Source: Sphingomonas sp. NFR15 (GTDB lineage Bacteria; Pseudomonadota; Alphaproteobacteria; Sphingomonadales; Sphingomonadaceae). From it: a stretch of DNA of 64,000 nucleotides. The stretch lies in assembly GCF_900103265.1 (NCBI RefSeq), contig NZ_FMWX01000001.1:434001-498000 (forward strand), given 5' to 3'. The translations under genes were made by a program, and so were the position numbers. Numbering within the stretch: position 1 is the stretch's first letter; every line of letters begins with the position of its first letter. This document shows positions 1-9,106 of this stretch, in pieces. Under the pieces are notes generated by a model. That model searched no databases. It was not told the DNA's origin and saw only the letters and a list, made by a program, of their open reading frames with translations.

Positions 1-1
1 G

Positions 2-673
2 ATCGACCTCGCCACACTGCCCTTCAACCCTGAGAAGGTGACGACCTACGAAGGCGGGCTGAAGGCGACCTTGTTCGGGCGCGCGCTGCGCAGCAATCTC
101 GCGGTGTTCTACAATGATTACCGCGATTTGCAGGTCTCGTTCTACGATCCCGCCTATGTCGGGTCACGCCGCGGCAACGCCGGCAAGGCGCATAGCTGGG
201 GCGCCGAGTTGGAGAACGACCTGCACCTGTCGAAGCGGGTCTCCTTGCAGGCGTCGGGCGGCTATCTCAAGGCGATCTACGACGATTACAAAGGGGCGGG
301 CGGCAAGGGCATCGACGCCGACGGCAACCCGCTGACAAACGCGCCAAAATGGAGTTTTTCGGGCGGCGCGAATTACGATCTGCCCGCCGGCAGGATCGGC
401 GACGTCAAATTCTCGCTCAACGCGCAATATCAGAGCAGCTTCTACACCAGCGCGCTCGCCCGCCCGCAGGATCGCGTGCCTGGCCAGACCTTCGTCAACG
501 GCGCGATCACCTGGACGCCACGCGATCCGAGCTTCCAGATCCGGGTCGTGGGCAAGAACATCCTCGGCGCCGATGCGCCGGTGGGAAGTTCGTACACGCC
601 GTCGACCGGCATTTATTACAAGAACTATGCCGATCCCGCGACGGTGCTGGTATCGTTCAAGGTCTCGCGGTAG
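2..673 (+). CDS. TonB-dependent receptor, C-terminal part (gene starts before the window)
   Basis: The reading frame is open from base 2 and ends with TAG at 671-673, so only the last 223 or so codons are present. The residues NPEKVTTYEGGLKA near the start are the typical entry into the last barrel strands of TonB-dependent receptors. They are followed by alternating amphipathic strands (NDYRDLQVSFYD, FSLNAQYQSSFYTS) and the endings PGQTFVNGAITW, VVGKNILGADAP and ATVLVSFKVSR. The family forms 22-stranded outer-membrane barrels that import siderophores, cobalamin or glycans using TonB energy. The plug domain, which might indicate a substrate, is outside the window. The terminal residue is Arg, not the usual Phe. 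Confidence 0.9.
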   Translation: MDLATLPFNPEKVTTYEGGLKATLFGRALRSNLAVFYNDYRDLQVSFYDPAYVGSRRGNAGKAHSWGAELENDLHLSKRVSLQASGGYLKAIYDDYKGAGGKGIDADGNPLTNAPKWSFSGGANYDLPAGRIGDVKFSLNAQYQSSFYTSALARPQDRVPGQTFVNGAITWTPRDPSFQIRVVGKNILGADAPVGSSYTPSTGIYYKNYADPATVLVSFKVSR

Positions 674-680
674 CCTCAGA

Positions 681-768
681 CGTCGCCCCGGCGCAGGCCG
701 GGGCCGCCGCGTTTCGGGTGAAACGGCCGCCAGATCACGCAACGGCCCCGGCCTGCGCCGGGGCGACG
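681..768. repeat. Perfect 25-bp inverted repeat, palindromic repeat family A
   Basis: Bases 681-705 and 744-768 are exact reverse complements (core GTCGCCCCGGCGCAGGCC), separated by 38 bases. Related pairs lie at 1760-1847 and 9012-9098, and a single arm lies at 26116-26140. The element sits between the converging ends of the receptor gene and ndk. As RNA it would form a very stable hairpin, so it may act as a bidirectional terminator or transcript stabiliser. It resembles REP-type dispersed elements. Confidence 0.85.
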
Positions 769-775
769 CGGTAGT

Positions 776-1198
776 TCAGCCGACGATTTCTTCGGGCTTG
801 AAGAAGAACGCGATCTCGGTGGCGGCGTTCTCGTCGCTGTCCGAGCCGTGAACCGAGTTCGCCTCGATCGATTCGGCGAGTTCCTTGCGGATCGTGCCGG
901 GCTCGGCATTGGCGGGGTTGGTCGCGCCCATGATGTCGCGGTTGCGCTGCACGGCGTTCTCGCCCTCGAGCACCTGCACGACGACCGGCCCGGAAATCAT
1001 GAACGTCACCAGATCGTTGAAGAACGGGCGCTCGCGGTGGACGCCGTAGAATTCCTCGGCTTGCTCGCGGCTCATTTGGATGCGCTTGGAGGCGACGACG
1101 CGCAGGCCGGCTTCCTCCAGCATCTTGGTGACGGCGCCGGTCAGGTTGCGGCGGGTGGCGTCGGGCTTGATGATCGAGAAAGTGCGGTTCGCGGCCAT
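776..1198 (-). CDS. ndk: Nucleoside diphosphate kinase
   Basis: The 140-residue protein matches the usual length of bacterial Ndk, which transfers the gamma phosphate of ATP to nucleoside diphosphates through a phosphohistidine. The N-terminus ([14 protein letters not shown]) is the canonical first strand. RERPFF lies near residue 56 and the catalytic motif NSVHGSDS places the active His at 117. The frame stays open 94 codons further upstream, but the ATG at 1198 is chosen because the family begins there and the upstream extension is low-complexity. It is cytosolic. The gene ends against repeat family A and lies downstream of holC on the same strand. Confidence 0.97.
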   Translation of the reverse strand: MAANRTFSIIKPDATRRNLTGAVTKMLEEAGLRVVASKRIQMSREQAEEFYGVHRERPFFNDLVTFMISGPVVVQVLEGENAVQRNRDIMGATNPANAEPGTIRKELAESIEANSVHGSDSDENAATEIAFFFKPEEIVG

Positions 1199-1310
1199 GA
1201 CCGTGAAGCTCCTGTGTTTGAAAAGCGGGAAGTCGCGGCTCCCTAGTCGGGCGGGGAAAGCGATGCAAGTGCGGCTATCCGCCACAAGATCGGTTCGGGC
1301 CGGGCCAGCC

Positions 1311-1751
1311 TCAGGCGGCCTGTTCCCAGCGGCCGGAGTCGCTTTGCTTCCAGTAACGCCGCTCGACTTCGGCATGGTCGCCGAGCGCGCGCCAGGCGGC
1401 CCGCGCCTCGACGATGCGGTCCTCGTCGAAGAAGTGAAAGGCGCGGTCGAACCCGAGCGCGGCGTCGCGCCATACGCCATCGACCAGCGCTATGTTGCGC
1501 GCGGCGTTGGCGGGGTCTGGCGTTGCGGCGATCAGCACCGGCTGCGCGGCATCGTCGCCCGCGCCGGCCTGTGCATGCGGCAGGAAGCTCTCGGGCGCGT
1601 AGGTCCACAACAGCCGGTCGAGCGTGCCGCGCTGCGCCTCGCTCCCCGAGACGATCAACAGCCGGCCGCCGCTCGCCAGCACCTTCTCCGCGATCTGCGG
1701 AAGCGCGCGGTCGAGCGGGGTGACGGTGAGATGGTAGAAATCGACCTTCAC
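1311..1751 (-). CDS. holC: DNA polymerase III subunit chi
   Basis: The 146-residue protein has the HolC signature start MKVDFYHLT, a central [16 protein letters not shown] strand-helix, the conserved [13 protein letters not shown] motif and the pattern PVLIA near residue 72. In the replisome, chi binds psi and single-stranded DNA-binding protein, linking the clamp loader to SSB. The gene lies directly downstream of pepA, the usual pepA-holC arrangement in alphaproteobacteria, with one copy of repeat family A in the roughly 100-base gap. The C-terminus ([14 protein letters not shown]) is also typical of the alphaproteobacterial form. Confidence 0.93.
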   Translation of the reverse strand: MKVDFYHLTVTPLDRALPQIAEKVLASGGRLLIVSGSEAQRGTLDRLLWTYAPESFLPHAQAGAGDDAAQPVLIAATPDPANAARNIALVDGVWRDAALGFDRAFHFFDEDRIVEARAAWRALGDHAEVERRYWKQSDSGRWEQAA

Positions 1752-1759
1752 ATCGGCTC

Positions 1760-1847
1760 CGTCGCCCCGGCGCAGACCGGGGCCGCTACGTGATTACGCA
1801 AACCGGCTGCGCCAAACTGAACGGCCCCGGCCCGCGCCGGGGCGACG
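1760..1847. repeat. Inverted repeat, palindromic repeat family A
   Basis: The arms 1760-1784 and 1823-1847 are near-perfect reverse complements with a few mismatches. They have the same core as the elements at 681-768 and 9012-9098. The repeat sits between pepA and holC, two genes usually transcribed together, so readthrough past this hairpin would be needed for holC to share the pepA promoter. Confidence 0.8.
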
Positions 1848-1849
1848 GA

Positions 1850-3322
1850 TCACGCTTCGAAGTTATCTGCCACGAACCGGTCGAGCAGCCGCACGCCGAA
1901 CCCGGTCGCGCCCTTGTCGAAGGTCGCACCGGCCTTGTCGGCCCATACCATGCCCGCGATATCGAGATGCGACCAGCGCACGCCAGCGTCGATATAGCGC
2001 TGGAGGAACTGCGCGGCGGTGATCGACCCCGCACCGCGCGGTCCGACGTTCTTCATGTCGGCGATCGGCGAATCGATCAGCTTGTTGTACGCATCCGCCA
2101 GCGGGAAACGCCACAACAGGTCGCCCGAAGCCTTGCCCGCCGCGAGCAACTGATCGGCCAGCGCATCGTCGTTGGCGAAGCAGCCGGCATGTTCGTTGCC
2201 GAGGCTGATGATGATCGCCCCGGTCAGCGTGGCGAGGTCGACGATCGTCTTGGGCCGGTGCGTACGCTGCACCCAGGTCAGCACGTCGCACAGCACCAAA
2301 CGCCCCTCGGCGTCGGTGTTGATGACCTCGATCGTCTGCCCTGACATCGAGGTCACGACGTCGCCGGGGCGCTGCGCCAGCGCGTCGGGCATGTTCTCGA
2401 CGAGGCCGCACACGCCGATCACGTTCGCTTTGGCCTTGCGCACCGCGAGCGCCTTCATCGCGCCGACCACCGCGCCCGCGCCGCCCATGTCCCACTTCAT
2501 GTCTTCCATGCCGGCGCCGGGTTTGATCGAAATGCCGCCCGTGTCGAACGTCACGCCCTTGCCGACCAGCGCGAGCGCGGGATCGCCGTCGCCTGCCCCG
2601 TTCCACTTCAACGCCAGCAGCTTCGCCTCGCGCGCGGACCCCTGGCTGACGCCGAGCAGCGCGCCCATGCCGAGTTCGGCCATCTCCGCCTCACCCAGTA
2701 CGGTGACATCGAGGCCGAGCCCCTCAACCGAGGCGAGCACGCGTTCGACGAAGCTCTCCGGGTAGATGACGTTGGCGGGCTCGGCGACCAAGGTGCGGGT
2801 CAGTTCCAGCCCCTGCGTCACCGCGTCCTGCCGCGCCCAGATCTCAGCGGTACCCGCCGGCGCGTTGTGCACGGTGATCGTGGTGAGCGTCGGCTTGGCT
2901 TTGTCGCTGAGCTTGGTGCGATACACGTCGAACCGCCACCCGCGCTGAGCCGCCGCCGCCGCGAACCGCGCCGCCGCGACGGGGGTCGGCGCGGAGCCGC
3001 CGAGATCGACCGCGACCTGTGTCGCGCCCGAGGTCAGCAGCTTGCCGGTCAGCGCCCCGCCGGCGCGTTCGTAATCGGCTTCGCCGCCCGTGCCCACGCC
3101 GAGCAGGAGCACGCGCCGCGCCTCGCCGCCGGCGGCGACGAACAGCTCGACCACCGAACCCGCCTCGCCCTCGAACCGGCTGGCGCGCGCGGCCGATTGC
3201 GCCAGCGCGATCCCCGCCGCATCAAGCGCAGGCGACGCGAGGCGCCCGAGCGCGTCCTTCTCGACCGTGAGGGCGAGCGGCATTGCCGCATCGGGCGCGG
3301 CGGCGGAAAATTCGATCTTCAT
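1850..3322 (-). CDS. pepA: Leucyl aminopeptidase (M17 family)
   Basis: The 490-residue protein is a cytosolic two-metal exopeptidase that releases N-terminal residues from peptides. The metal site is visible as LVGKGVTFDTGGISIKPG followed by MEDMKWDMGGAGAV, and the M17 signature NTDAEGRLVL lies downstream. The N-terminal half is the variable macro-like domain. The frame extends nine codons upstream (MNEPEGLIA), but ATG at 3322 (MKIEFSAAAP) matches the family start. The gene is transcribed away from lptD and a sigma70-like promoter is visible at 3367-3395. Confidence 0.96.
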   Translation of the reverse strand: MKIEFSAAAPDAAMPLALTVEKDALGRLASPALDAAGIALAQSAARASRFEGEAGSVVELFVAAGGEARRVLLLGVGTGGEADYERAGGALTGKLLTSGATQVAVDLGGSAPTPVAAARFAAAAAQRGWRFDVYRTKLSDKAKPTLTTITVHNAPAGTAEIWARQDAVTQGLELTRTLVAEPANVIYPESFVERVLASVEGLGLDVTVLGEAEMAELGMGALLGVSQGSAREAKLLALKWNGAGDGDPALALVGKGVTFDTGGISIKPGAGMEDMKWDMGGAGAVVGAMKALAVRKAKANVIGVCGLVENMPDALAQRPGDVVTSMSGQTIEVINTDAEGRLVLCDVLTWVQRTHRPKTIVDLATLTGAIIISLGNEHAGCFANDDALADQLLAAGKASGDLLWRFPLADAYNKLIDSPIADMKNVGPRGAGSITAAQFLQRYIDAGVRWSHLDIAGMVWADKAGATFDKGATGFGVRLLDRFVADNFEA

Positions 3323-3366
3323 GGCGATAAGGCCCTCGGGTTCGTTCAAATGCGGTGAGTCGGCTG

Positions 3367-3395
3367 TATCTAGGCCAGCGGCGCGATGCTGGCAA
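3367..3395 (-). promoter_or_regulatory. Candidate sigma70-type promoter of pepA
   Basis: Read on the minus strand, TTGCCA (3395-3390) is followed after exactly 17 bases by TAGATA (3372-3367). Transcription would start near 3360, about 38 bases before the pepA ATG. It lies in the divergent pepA-lptD interval. This is a match by eye only. Confidence 0.4.
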
Positions 3396-3484
3396 AGCAG
3401 CGCCGTTGCAGCATTGCTTCACCGGTGCGATAGGGCGGCATTCAGCCACCGCCTTTCGCGCGGACACCGGGGTGCAGTGCCGAC

Positions 3485-5722
3485 GTGAAGCGTTCCTTGT
3501 TCCTAGCCTCCTGCGTGCTGCCGTTCGCCTGTTCGGTCGGCGCGGCGCGCGCGCAGGATCTCCAGACTCCCGATGTCGCGCTGCCGCCGCCCTCCCCGGC
3601 TCCGACGGTCAGCGACGATCAGGTGCAGTTCAGCGCCGATTCGCTCGATTACGACGTGAACGGCGAGATCGTCACCGCGACCGGGGATGTCCGCATGTAC
3701 CGCACGGGCGACCGGCTGCGGGCCGACAAGGTGGTGTGGAACCGCAAGACCGGCAAGGTGATGGCAAGCGGCAGCATCGTCGTCACCAACCCCGGCGGCG
3801 ACACCGCTTACGGCGATTCGATCGAACTGACCGATTCGCTCAAGGACGGCATGATCGACAATATGCTGATCGTGCTCGAACATGGCGGCCGGCTCGCCGC
3901 GCGCAAGGGCACGCGCGCGCTCGATGAGACCGTGACGATGGAAGACGCCGCCTATACGCCTTGCGCGGTGGCGACCGCGAGCGGTTGCCCCAAGGAACCA
4001 TCGTGGAAGATCACGGCGGTGCGCGTCACCTACCGGCCCGACAAGCAGCGCATCTATTATAAGGGCGCGCGGATCAACGTGTTCGGTTTGCCGACGCTGC
4101 CGCTGCCGGCGTTCTCCAATCCCGTCGGCGGCGGCAACCAGAGCGGTCTGCTCGGCCCCGATTTCCGCTACGATCGGGTCAACGGCTTCGAATTCGCCCA
4201 GCCGTACAACGTCGCGCTCGGCCCCAATCGCAGCCTGATCGTCACGCCGATGCTGTTCACCGCGACGGCACCGATGCTGCACACCGATTTCAGCGCGCTG
4301 ACCGATCTCGGCGCGTATCGGATCGGCGGCTATGTGACGGTCAGTCGCCGCAGCGACGATCTCCAGTCGGCGACGCCGGTTCCGACCGAGAACGCGCTGC
4401 GGGGCTATGTCGATGGCGTCGCGCGTTTTCAGCTCAGCCCGAACTGGAGCCTCAGCGGATCGCTGCGCTATGCGAGCGACAAGACCTTCCTGCGGCGCTA
4501 CGACATCTCGCGCGATGCGCGGCTCCGCTCGAACGTCAGCCTGGAACGGATCAGCCAGAACGCCTATTTCGCGGTCAACGGCTGGTACGTGCAGACGCTC
4601 CGCGTCAACGACAAGCAGAGCCTGCAGCCGATCGCGCTTCCCGAGATCGACTGGCGCTACCGTTTCGACGACGGCATCCTTGGCGGCAAGGTGCAGTTGC
4701 AGGCGAACAGCCTCGCCATCTCCCGCACCGCGGGGCAGGACACGCAGCGCGCCTTCGCCAGTTTCAAATGGGATTTGCGCCGGCTGACGCCATGGGGCCA
4801 GGAGGTGACGTTCACCGCGTTCGGCCGTGGCGACGTATATCATGCGAGCGACGTCGGCGCGACCGGCGTCGCCAGCTATCGCGGGCTCGAAGGCTGGCAG
4901 ACGCGTGCGATCGGCGCGCTGGCGGTCGACGTGAAATGGCCGTTCATCGGCAGCTTCCTGAGCGGGACGCAGCGGTTCACCCCGCGCGTGCAGATCGTCG
5001 CCTCGCCGCACATCGCCAACATCAACATCCCCAACGAGGATGCCCGCGCGATCGATCTCGAAGATTCCAACCTGTTCGCGCTCAACCGCTTCCCCGGCTA
5101 CGACCGGTTCGAGGATTCGAGCCGGGTCACTTATGGGGCGGACTGGGCGGTCGATCTGCCCGGAATCGCGATCAACGCCAATATCGGCCAGAGCTACCGG
5201 CTCGATAGCCGCCCGAGCCTGTTCCTGAACGGCACCGGCCTCACCGACCGCTTCTCCGACATCGTCGGGCGCACCGAAATCCGCTTCCACGATTTCGTGT
5301 CGCTGACCCACCGCTATCGGCTCGACAAGAACAATCTGACCGTACGCCGCAACGAAGTCGATGCGACGATCGGCTCGCGCAGCACCTATCTGCTGCTCGG
5401 CTATCTCCGCCTCAACCGCGACATCACGCCGATCCTCGAGGATCTTCAGGACCGCGAGGAAGCGCGCATCGGCGGGCGCGTACAGATCCGGCGCTTCTGG
5501 TCGGTGTTCGGATCGACCGTGATCGACCTTACGGATCGCAGGGAAGACCCGCTTTCGCTGGCCGACGGCTTCAGCCCGGTGCGACACCGGCTCGGCTTCC
5601 AATATGAGGACGATTGCCTTCGTTTGGGGCTGACGTGGAAGCGCGATTACCAGAACACCGGCGACGCGCAGCGCGGCAACAGCTACCTCTTGACGCTGGC
5701 GTTCAAGAATCTTGGCCGCTAA
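3485..5722 (+). CDS. lptD: LPS-assembly protein LptD
   Basis: The 745-residue outer-membrane protein inserts lipopolysaccharide into the outer leaflet together with LptE. A Sec signal peptide (MKRSLFLASCVLPFACS, cleavage near ARAQ at about residue 24) is followed by the OstA/LptA-like beta-taco region at about 45-180 (VQFSADSLDYDVNGEIVTATGDV). The LptD barrel follows, ending in the aromatic-rich strands SYLLTLAFKNLGR. Cysteines at CAVATASGC may take part in the disulfide switch. It heads an operon with surA, pdxA and rsmA, an order shared widely by proteobacteria. SurA is the chaperone that folds LptD, so the two are functionally linked. Confidence 0.96.
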   Translation: MKRSLFLASCVLPFACSVGAARAQDLQTPDVALPPPSPAPTVSDDQVQFSADSLDYDVNGEIVTATGDVRMYRTGDRLRADKVVWNRKTGKVMASGSIVVTNPGGDTAYGDSIELTDSLKDGMIDNMLIVLEHGGRLAARKGTRALDETVTMEDAAYTPCAVATASGCPKEPSWKITAVRVTYRPDKQRIYYKGARINVFGLPTLPLPAFSNPVGGGNQSGLLGPDFRYDRVNGFEFAQPYNVALGPNRSLIVTPMLFTATAPMLHTDFSALTDLGAYRIGGYVTVSRRSDDLQSATPVPTENALRGYVDGVARFQLSPNWSLSGSLRYASDKTFLRRYDISRDARLRSNVSLERISQNAYFAVNGWYVQTLRVNDKQSLQPIALPEIDWRYRFDDGILGGKVQLQANSLAISRTAGQDTQRAFASFKWDLRRLTPWGQEVTFTAFGRGDVYHASDVGATGVASYRGLEGWQTRAIGALAVDVKWPFIGSFLSGTQRFTPRVQIVASPHIANINIPNEDARAIDLEDSNLFALNRFPGYDRFEDSSRVTYGADWAVDLPGIAINANIGQSYRLDSRPSLFLNGTGLTDRFSDIVGRTEIRFHDFVSLTHRYRLDKNNLTVRRNEVDATIGSRSTYLLLGYLRLNRDITPILEDLQDREEARIGGRVQIRRFWSVFGSTVIDLTDRREDPLSLADGFSPVRHRLGFQYEDDCLRLGLTWKRDYQNTGDAQRGNSYLLTLAFKNLGR

Positions 5723-5809
5723 GCGGTGGTTCAGGTGCGTACCGGCATTTCGGGGTACGTTCGGGGTTTGCGCGGGCACGCGCGGGATGGGATTTTTGAC
5801 CACGTGAAG

Positions 5810-7180
5810 ATGATGTCGATCAAGGTGGCCCGGTTCGGCCGCATCATGGCTCTTGCCGGCACCGGCCTCGCGGCGGTGGCGATGACGGCATCCTCGATCG
5901 CGCAGACCGTGGGCGACGACAGCACGCCGCAGACCTCGCTCGACATTCCCAACAACCTCCAGATCTTCGGCAAGGTCGATCCGAACGTCCGCAAGGCCAC
6001 GGCGATCGTCAACGACAGCGTCATCACCGGTACCGATGTCGATCAGCGCGTCGGGCTCATCATGGCCGCGAACCAGCTCAATCTCAGCGCGGAGGACAAG
6101 GAGCGCCTGAAGCTACAGGTGCTGCGCTCGCTGATCGACGAGACGCTCCAGATCCAGGACGCCAAGGCCAACGACGTGTCGATCACCCAGGAGGAGATCA
6201 ACCAGGCGTTCAACCGGGTCGCCGGCAATTTCGGCAAGTCGCCCGCCGACTTCCGCGCCTATCTGCGCCAGTCGGGATCGTCGGATCGCTCGCTCAAGCG
6301 CCAGATCGAGGCGGAACTGGCGTGGAGCCGCTACCTGCGCCGTAAGGTCGAGCCGCAGGTCAACGTCGGCGACGAAGAAATCAAGATCATCATGGACCGG
6401 ATGACCAAGTCCAAAGGCAGCGAGGAATATCACCTCAAGGAGATCTATCTCTCGGCCGGTCCGGATCGCGCGCAGCAGGTGTTCGATCAGGAAAAGCAGA
6501 TGATCGCCGAGATCCAGAAGGGCACCAAGCCGTTCGAATATTATGCGCAATATTCCGAGGCGACGACGCGCAGCACCGGCGGTGATCTCGACTGGGTGAG
6601 CGCGAGCCAGCTCGGCGCGCTGCCGCAGAGCCTTGCGGAAGCGGCACGGGAGATGAGCGTCGGCCAGATCGCCGGCCCGATCGAGGTGCCGGGCGGCTTC
6701 TCGATCCTGTATCTGGTCGACAAGCGCAAGGTGCTCGAAGCCGATCCGCGCGACGCCAAATTGTCGCTCAAGCAGATCAGCGTGAAGTTCGCGCCCAATC
6801 TGACGCAGGCGGATGCCAACGCCCGCGTCGCGCTGTTCGCGAAGGAGATTCAGGGCATCCACGGGTGCGGCGGCGTCGCCACGGTCGCATCGACGATGGG
6901 CGCAGACGTGGTCGATAACGACGCGGTCAAGATCCGCGATCTGCCGCCGCAATTGCAGGAGATCCTGCTCAAGCTGCAGGTCGGCGAGTCGACCCCGCCG
7001 TTCGGATCGCAGAAGGATGGCGTGCGCGCGCTGGTGCTGTGCGGCCGTGACGACCCCAAGGACAGCAGCCTGCCCGGCATCGACCAGATCCGCAATCAGA
7101 TGGAACAGCAGCGCGTCAACCGGCGCGCGCAGCAGATGCTACGCGATCTGCGGCGCGACGCCGTCATCGAATATCGCTGA
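5810..7180 (+). CDS. surA: Periplasmic chaperone/peptidyl-prolyl isomerase, SurA family
   Basis: The protein has about 456 residues and an N-terminal signal sequence (IMALAGTGLAAVAMTASSIAQ). A SurA N-terminal chaperone region follows (VNDSVITGTDVDQRV through LIDETLQIQDA) and then a parvulin PpiC domain (EYHLKEIYLSAGP, ATTRSTGGDLDWVSASQL, GGFSILYLVDKR). It assists folding of outer-membrane beta barrels. One clear parvulin domain is visible, as is common in alphaproteobacteria, where E. coli has two. The start is uncertain: ATG 5810, ATG 5813 and GTG 5804 are all in frame and none has a strong Shine-Dalgarno. The gene lies 87 bases after lptD. Confidence 0.93.
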   Translation: MMSIKVARFGRIMALAGTGLAAVAMTASSIAQTVGDDSTPQTSLDIPNNLQIFGKVDPNVRKATAIVNDSVITGTDVDQRVGLIMAANQLNLSAEDKERLKLQVLRSLIDETLQIQDAKANDVSITQEEINQAFNRVAGNFGKSPADFRAYLRQSGSSDRSLKRQIEAELAWSRYLRRKVEPQVNVGDEEIKIIMDRMTKSKGSEEYHLKEIYLSAGPDRAQQVFDQEKQMIAEIQKGTKPFEYYAQYSEATTRSTGGDLDWVSASQLGALPQSLAEAAREMSVGQIAGPIEVPGGFSILYLVDKRKVLEADPRDAKLSLKQISVKFAPNLTQADANARVALFAKEIQGIHGCGGVATVASTMGADVVDNDAVKIRDLPPQLQEILLKLQVGESTPPFGSQKDGVRALVLCGRDDPKDSSLPGIDQIRNQMEQQRVNRRAQQMLRDLRRDAVIEYR

Positions 7181-7196
7181 TCGGGAGGAACAGAGG

Positions 7197-8189
7197 ATGA
7201 TCCAGCCGCTCGCCGTCTCGATGGGCGACCCGGCCGGGATCGGCCCGGAGATCATCGCAAAAGCCTGGGAGCGACGGGCGACACGCGGACTGCCGCCGTT
7301 CTTCGCGGTCGGCGACGCGCGCGCGGTGGCGAAGATCTGGCAAGGGCCGGTCAGCGTCATTCGTGATCCCGCCGAGGCGGCTGGCGCATTCGATGCGGGC
7401 CTGCCCGTGCTCGGCGTCGCCGACGGCGGTGAGATCACGCCGGGTAGCCCGGATGTGGAGGGCGCACGCTGCGCGCTGAGGGCGTTGGAAATGTCGGTGG
7501 GGCTGGTCCAGTCGGGGGCGGCAGGTGCGCTCGTCACCGGGCCGGTTTCCAAGGCGCAGCTCTATCAGATCGGGTTCAGCCACCCCGGCCAGACAGAGTT
7601 CGTCGCGGAACGCTGCGGCATCGCCGGCGAGAATGCGGTGATGATGCTCGCTGGCCCCGGCCTGCGCGTCGTGCCGATCACCACGCATGTGCCATTGGCG
7701 AGCGTGGCCGGATTGCTGTCGATCGAGTTGATCGCTGCCAAGGGCCGCGCGACCGCGCGCGGGCTGGCGCGCAACTTCGGCATCCTGAACCCCCGCCTCG
7801 CCTTCGCCGGCTTCAACCCGCACGCCGGCGAGAGCGGCAAGATCGGTCGCGAGGAGATCGATTTGATCGTGCCTGCGATAGAGCTGCTCCGCGGCGAAGG
7901 CATCAATGCGAGCGGACCGTTCGCCGCCGACACGATGTTTCATGATCGCGCACGCGACGGCTATGACGCCGCGCTGTGCTGCTACCACGATCAGGCGCTT
8001 ATACCGATCAAGACGCTGTATTTCGACGACGGGGTAAACATCACGCTCGGCCTGCCGATCGTGCGGACCTCACCCGATCACGGCACCGCCTTCGGCATCG
8101 CCGGCAAGGACGTTGCTGAGCCAGGCGCGATGATCGCGGCGCTCGCGATGGCGGGCGAAGCGGCGACGCGGCGCGCTGCACGGGCGTGA
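7197..8189 (+). CDS. pdxA: 4-hydroxythreonine-4-phosphate dehydrogenase
   Basis: The 330-residue enzyme of pyridoxal phosphate synthesis oxidises 4-phosphohydroxy-L-threonine with NAD. The N-terminal [13 protein letters not shown], the metal-ligand histidine stretches ITTHVPL and [13 protein letters not shown], and the family motif TSPDHGTAF are all present. ATG 7197 is preceded by a strong GGGAGGA at about 8 bases. The frame is open well upstream but that part overlaps surA. The TGA stop overlaps the rsmA GTG by four bases (GTGA), so the two are translationally coupled. Confidence 0.96.
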   Translation: MIQPLAVSMGDPAGIGPEIIAKAWERRATRGLPPFFAVGDARAVAKIWQGPVSVIRDPAEAAGAFDAGLPVLGVADGGEITPGSPDVEGARCALRALEMSVGLVQSGAAGALVTGPVSKAQLYQIGFSHPGQTEFVAERCGIAGENAVMMLAGPGLRVVPITTHVPLASVAGLLSIELIAAKGRATARGLARNFGILNPRLAFAGFNPHAGESGKIGREEIDLIVPAIELLRGEGINASGPFAADTMFHDRARDGYDAALCCYHDQALIPIKTLYFDDGVNITLGLPIVRTSPDHGTAFGIAGKDVAEPGAMIAALAMAGEAATRRAARA

Positions 8190-9010
8190 AGCCGCTCCAC
8201 GACCTGCCGCCGCTGCGCGAGGTGATCGCGCGCCACGGACTCGCCGCGAGCAAGGCGCTGGGGCAGAATTTCCTGCTCGACGCGCAGTTGCTGGCGCGGA
8301 TCGCGCGCGTACCCGGAGATCTCACCGACGCCGAGGTTCTGGAGATCGGCCCCGGCCCTGGCGGACTGACGCGAGCTCTGCTCGGTGCGGGCGCGCGGGT
8401 CACCGCGATCGAACGCGACCATCGCTGCATCCCCGCGCTGGCCGAACTCGGCGAGGCGTTTCCGGGGCGGCTGCGCGTGATCGAAGGCGACGCGCTGGAG
8501 ATCGACGCGCCGGCCCTGTTCGAGGGCAAGCCGCATATCGCCTCCAACCTGCCGTATAATATCGGCACCGCTCTGTTGGTCGGCTGGCTGAGCGCCGAGT
8601 GGCGGCCGTGGTGGCGCAGCCTGACCTTGATGTTCCAGCGCGAGGTCGCCGACCGGATCGTCGCGGGCGTGGGCGACGATGCTTATGGGCGGCTCGCGAT
8701 CCTCTCCCAATGGCGCAGCACCGCGAAGCTCGCCATGCCGGTGCATCGCTCCGCATTCACGCCTCCGCCGAAGGTGATGTCGGCGGTGGTGCATATCGTG
8801 CCCGCCGACGCGCCCGCCGGCGTCGATCTCGGCGTGCTCGAACGGCTGACGGGGGCGGCGTTCGGCCAGCGCCGCAAGATGCTACGTCAGAGCCTCAAGC
8901 CCGTCCCCGGCGCGCTGGCGGCGCTGGAGGCGATCGGCATCGATCCCGCCCGGCGCGCGGAGACGGTATCGGTCGCCGAGTTCATCGCGCTGGCGCGGGC
9001 AGCCCGCTAA
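8186..9010 (+). CDS. rsmA: 16S rRNA (adenine1518/1519-N6)-dimethyltransferase
   Basis: The 274-residue SAM-dependent enzyme (KsgA) dimethylates two adjacent adenines near the 3' end of 16S rRNA late in 30S assembly. The signature segments are ALGQNFLLD, the SAM-binding loop [15 protein letters not shown], the catalytic [11 protein letters not shown] and the C-terminal [13 protein letters not shown]. The gene begins with GTG inside the pdxA stop codon and ends just before a family A palindrome. It closes the lptD-surA-pdxA-rsmA operon. Confidence 0.97.
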   Translation: MKPLHDLPPLREVIARHGLAASKALGQNFLLDAQLLARIARVPGDLTDAEVLEIGPGPGGLTRALLGAGARVTAIERDHRCIPALAELGEAFPGRLRVIEGDALEIDAPALFEGKPHIASNLPYNIGTALLVGWLSAEWRPWWRSLTLMFQREVADRIVAGVGDDAYGRLAILSQWRSTAKLAMPVHRSAFTPPPKVMSAVVHIVPADAPAGVDLGVLERLTGAAFGQRRKMLRQSLKPVPGALAALEAIGIDPARRAETVSVAEFIALARAAR

Positions 9011-9011
9011 C

Positions 9012-9098
9012 CGTCGCCCCGGCGCTGGCCGGGGCCGCTCCATTTTGTGTAAGCGTTTCGAAGATACACGACGGCCCCGGCCTGCCGCCGGGGCGACG
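9012..9098. repeat. Inverted repeat, palindromic repeat family A
   Basis: The arms 9012-9036 and 9073-9098 are near-perfect reverse complements with the same GC-rich core as at 681-768. The element fills the gap between the converging 3' ends of rsmA and secA, where a bidirectional terminator would be expected. Confidence 0.8.
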
Positions 9099-9106
9099 TC
9101 AAGCCC

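Noticed and set aside
3503..5803. Minus-strand open frame of 766 codons
   Set aside because: It is a shadow of lptD. It has no signal peptide, ribosome site or known motif.
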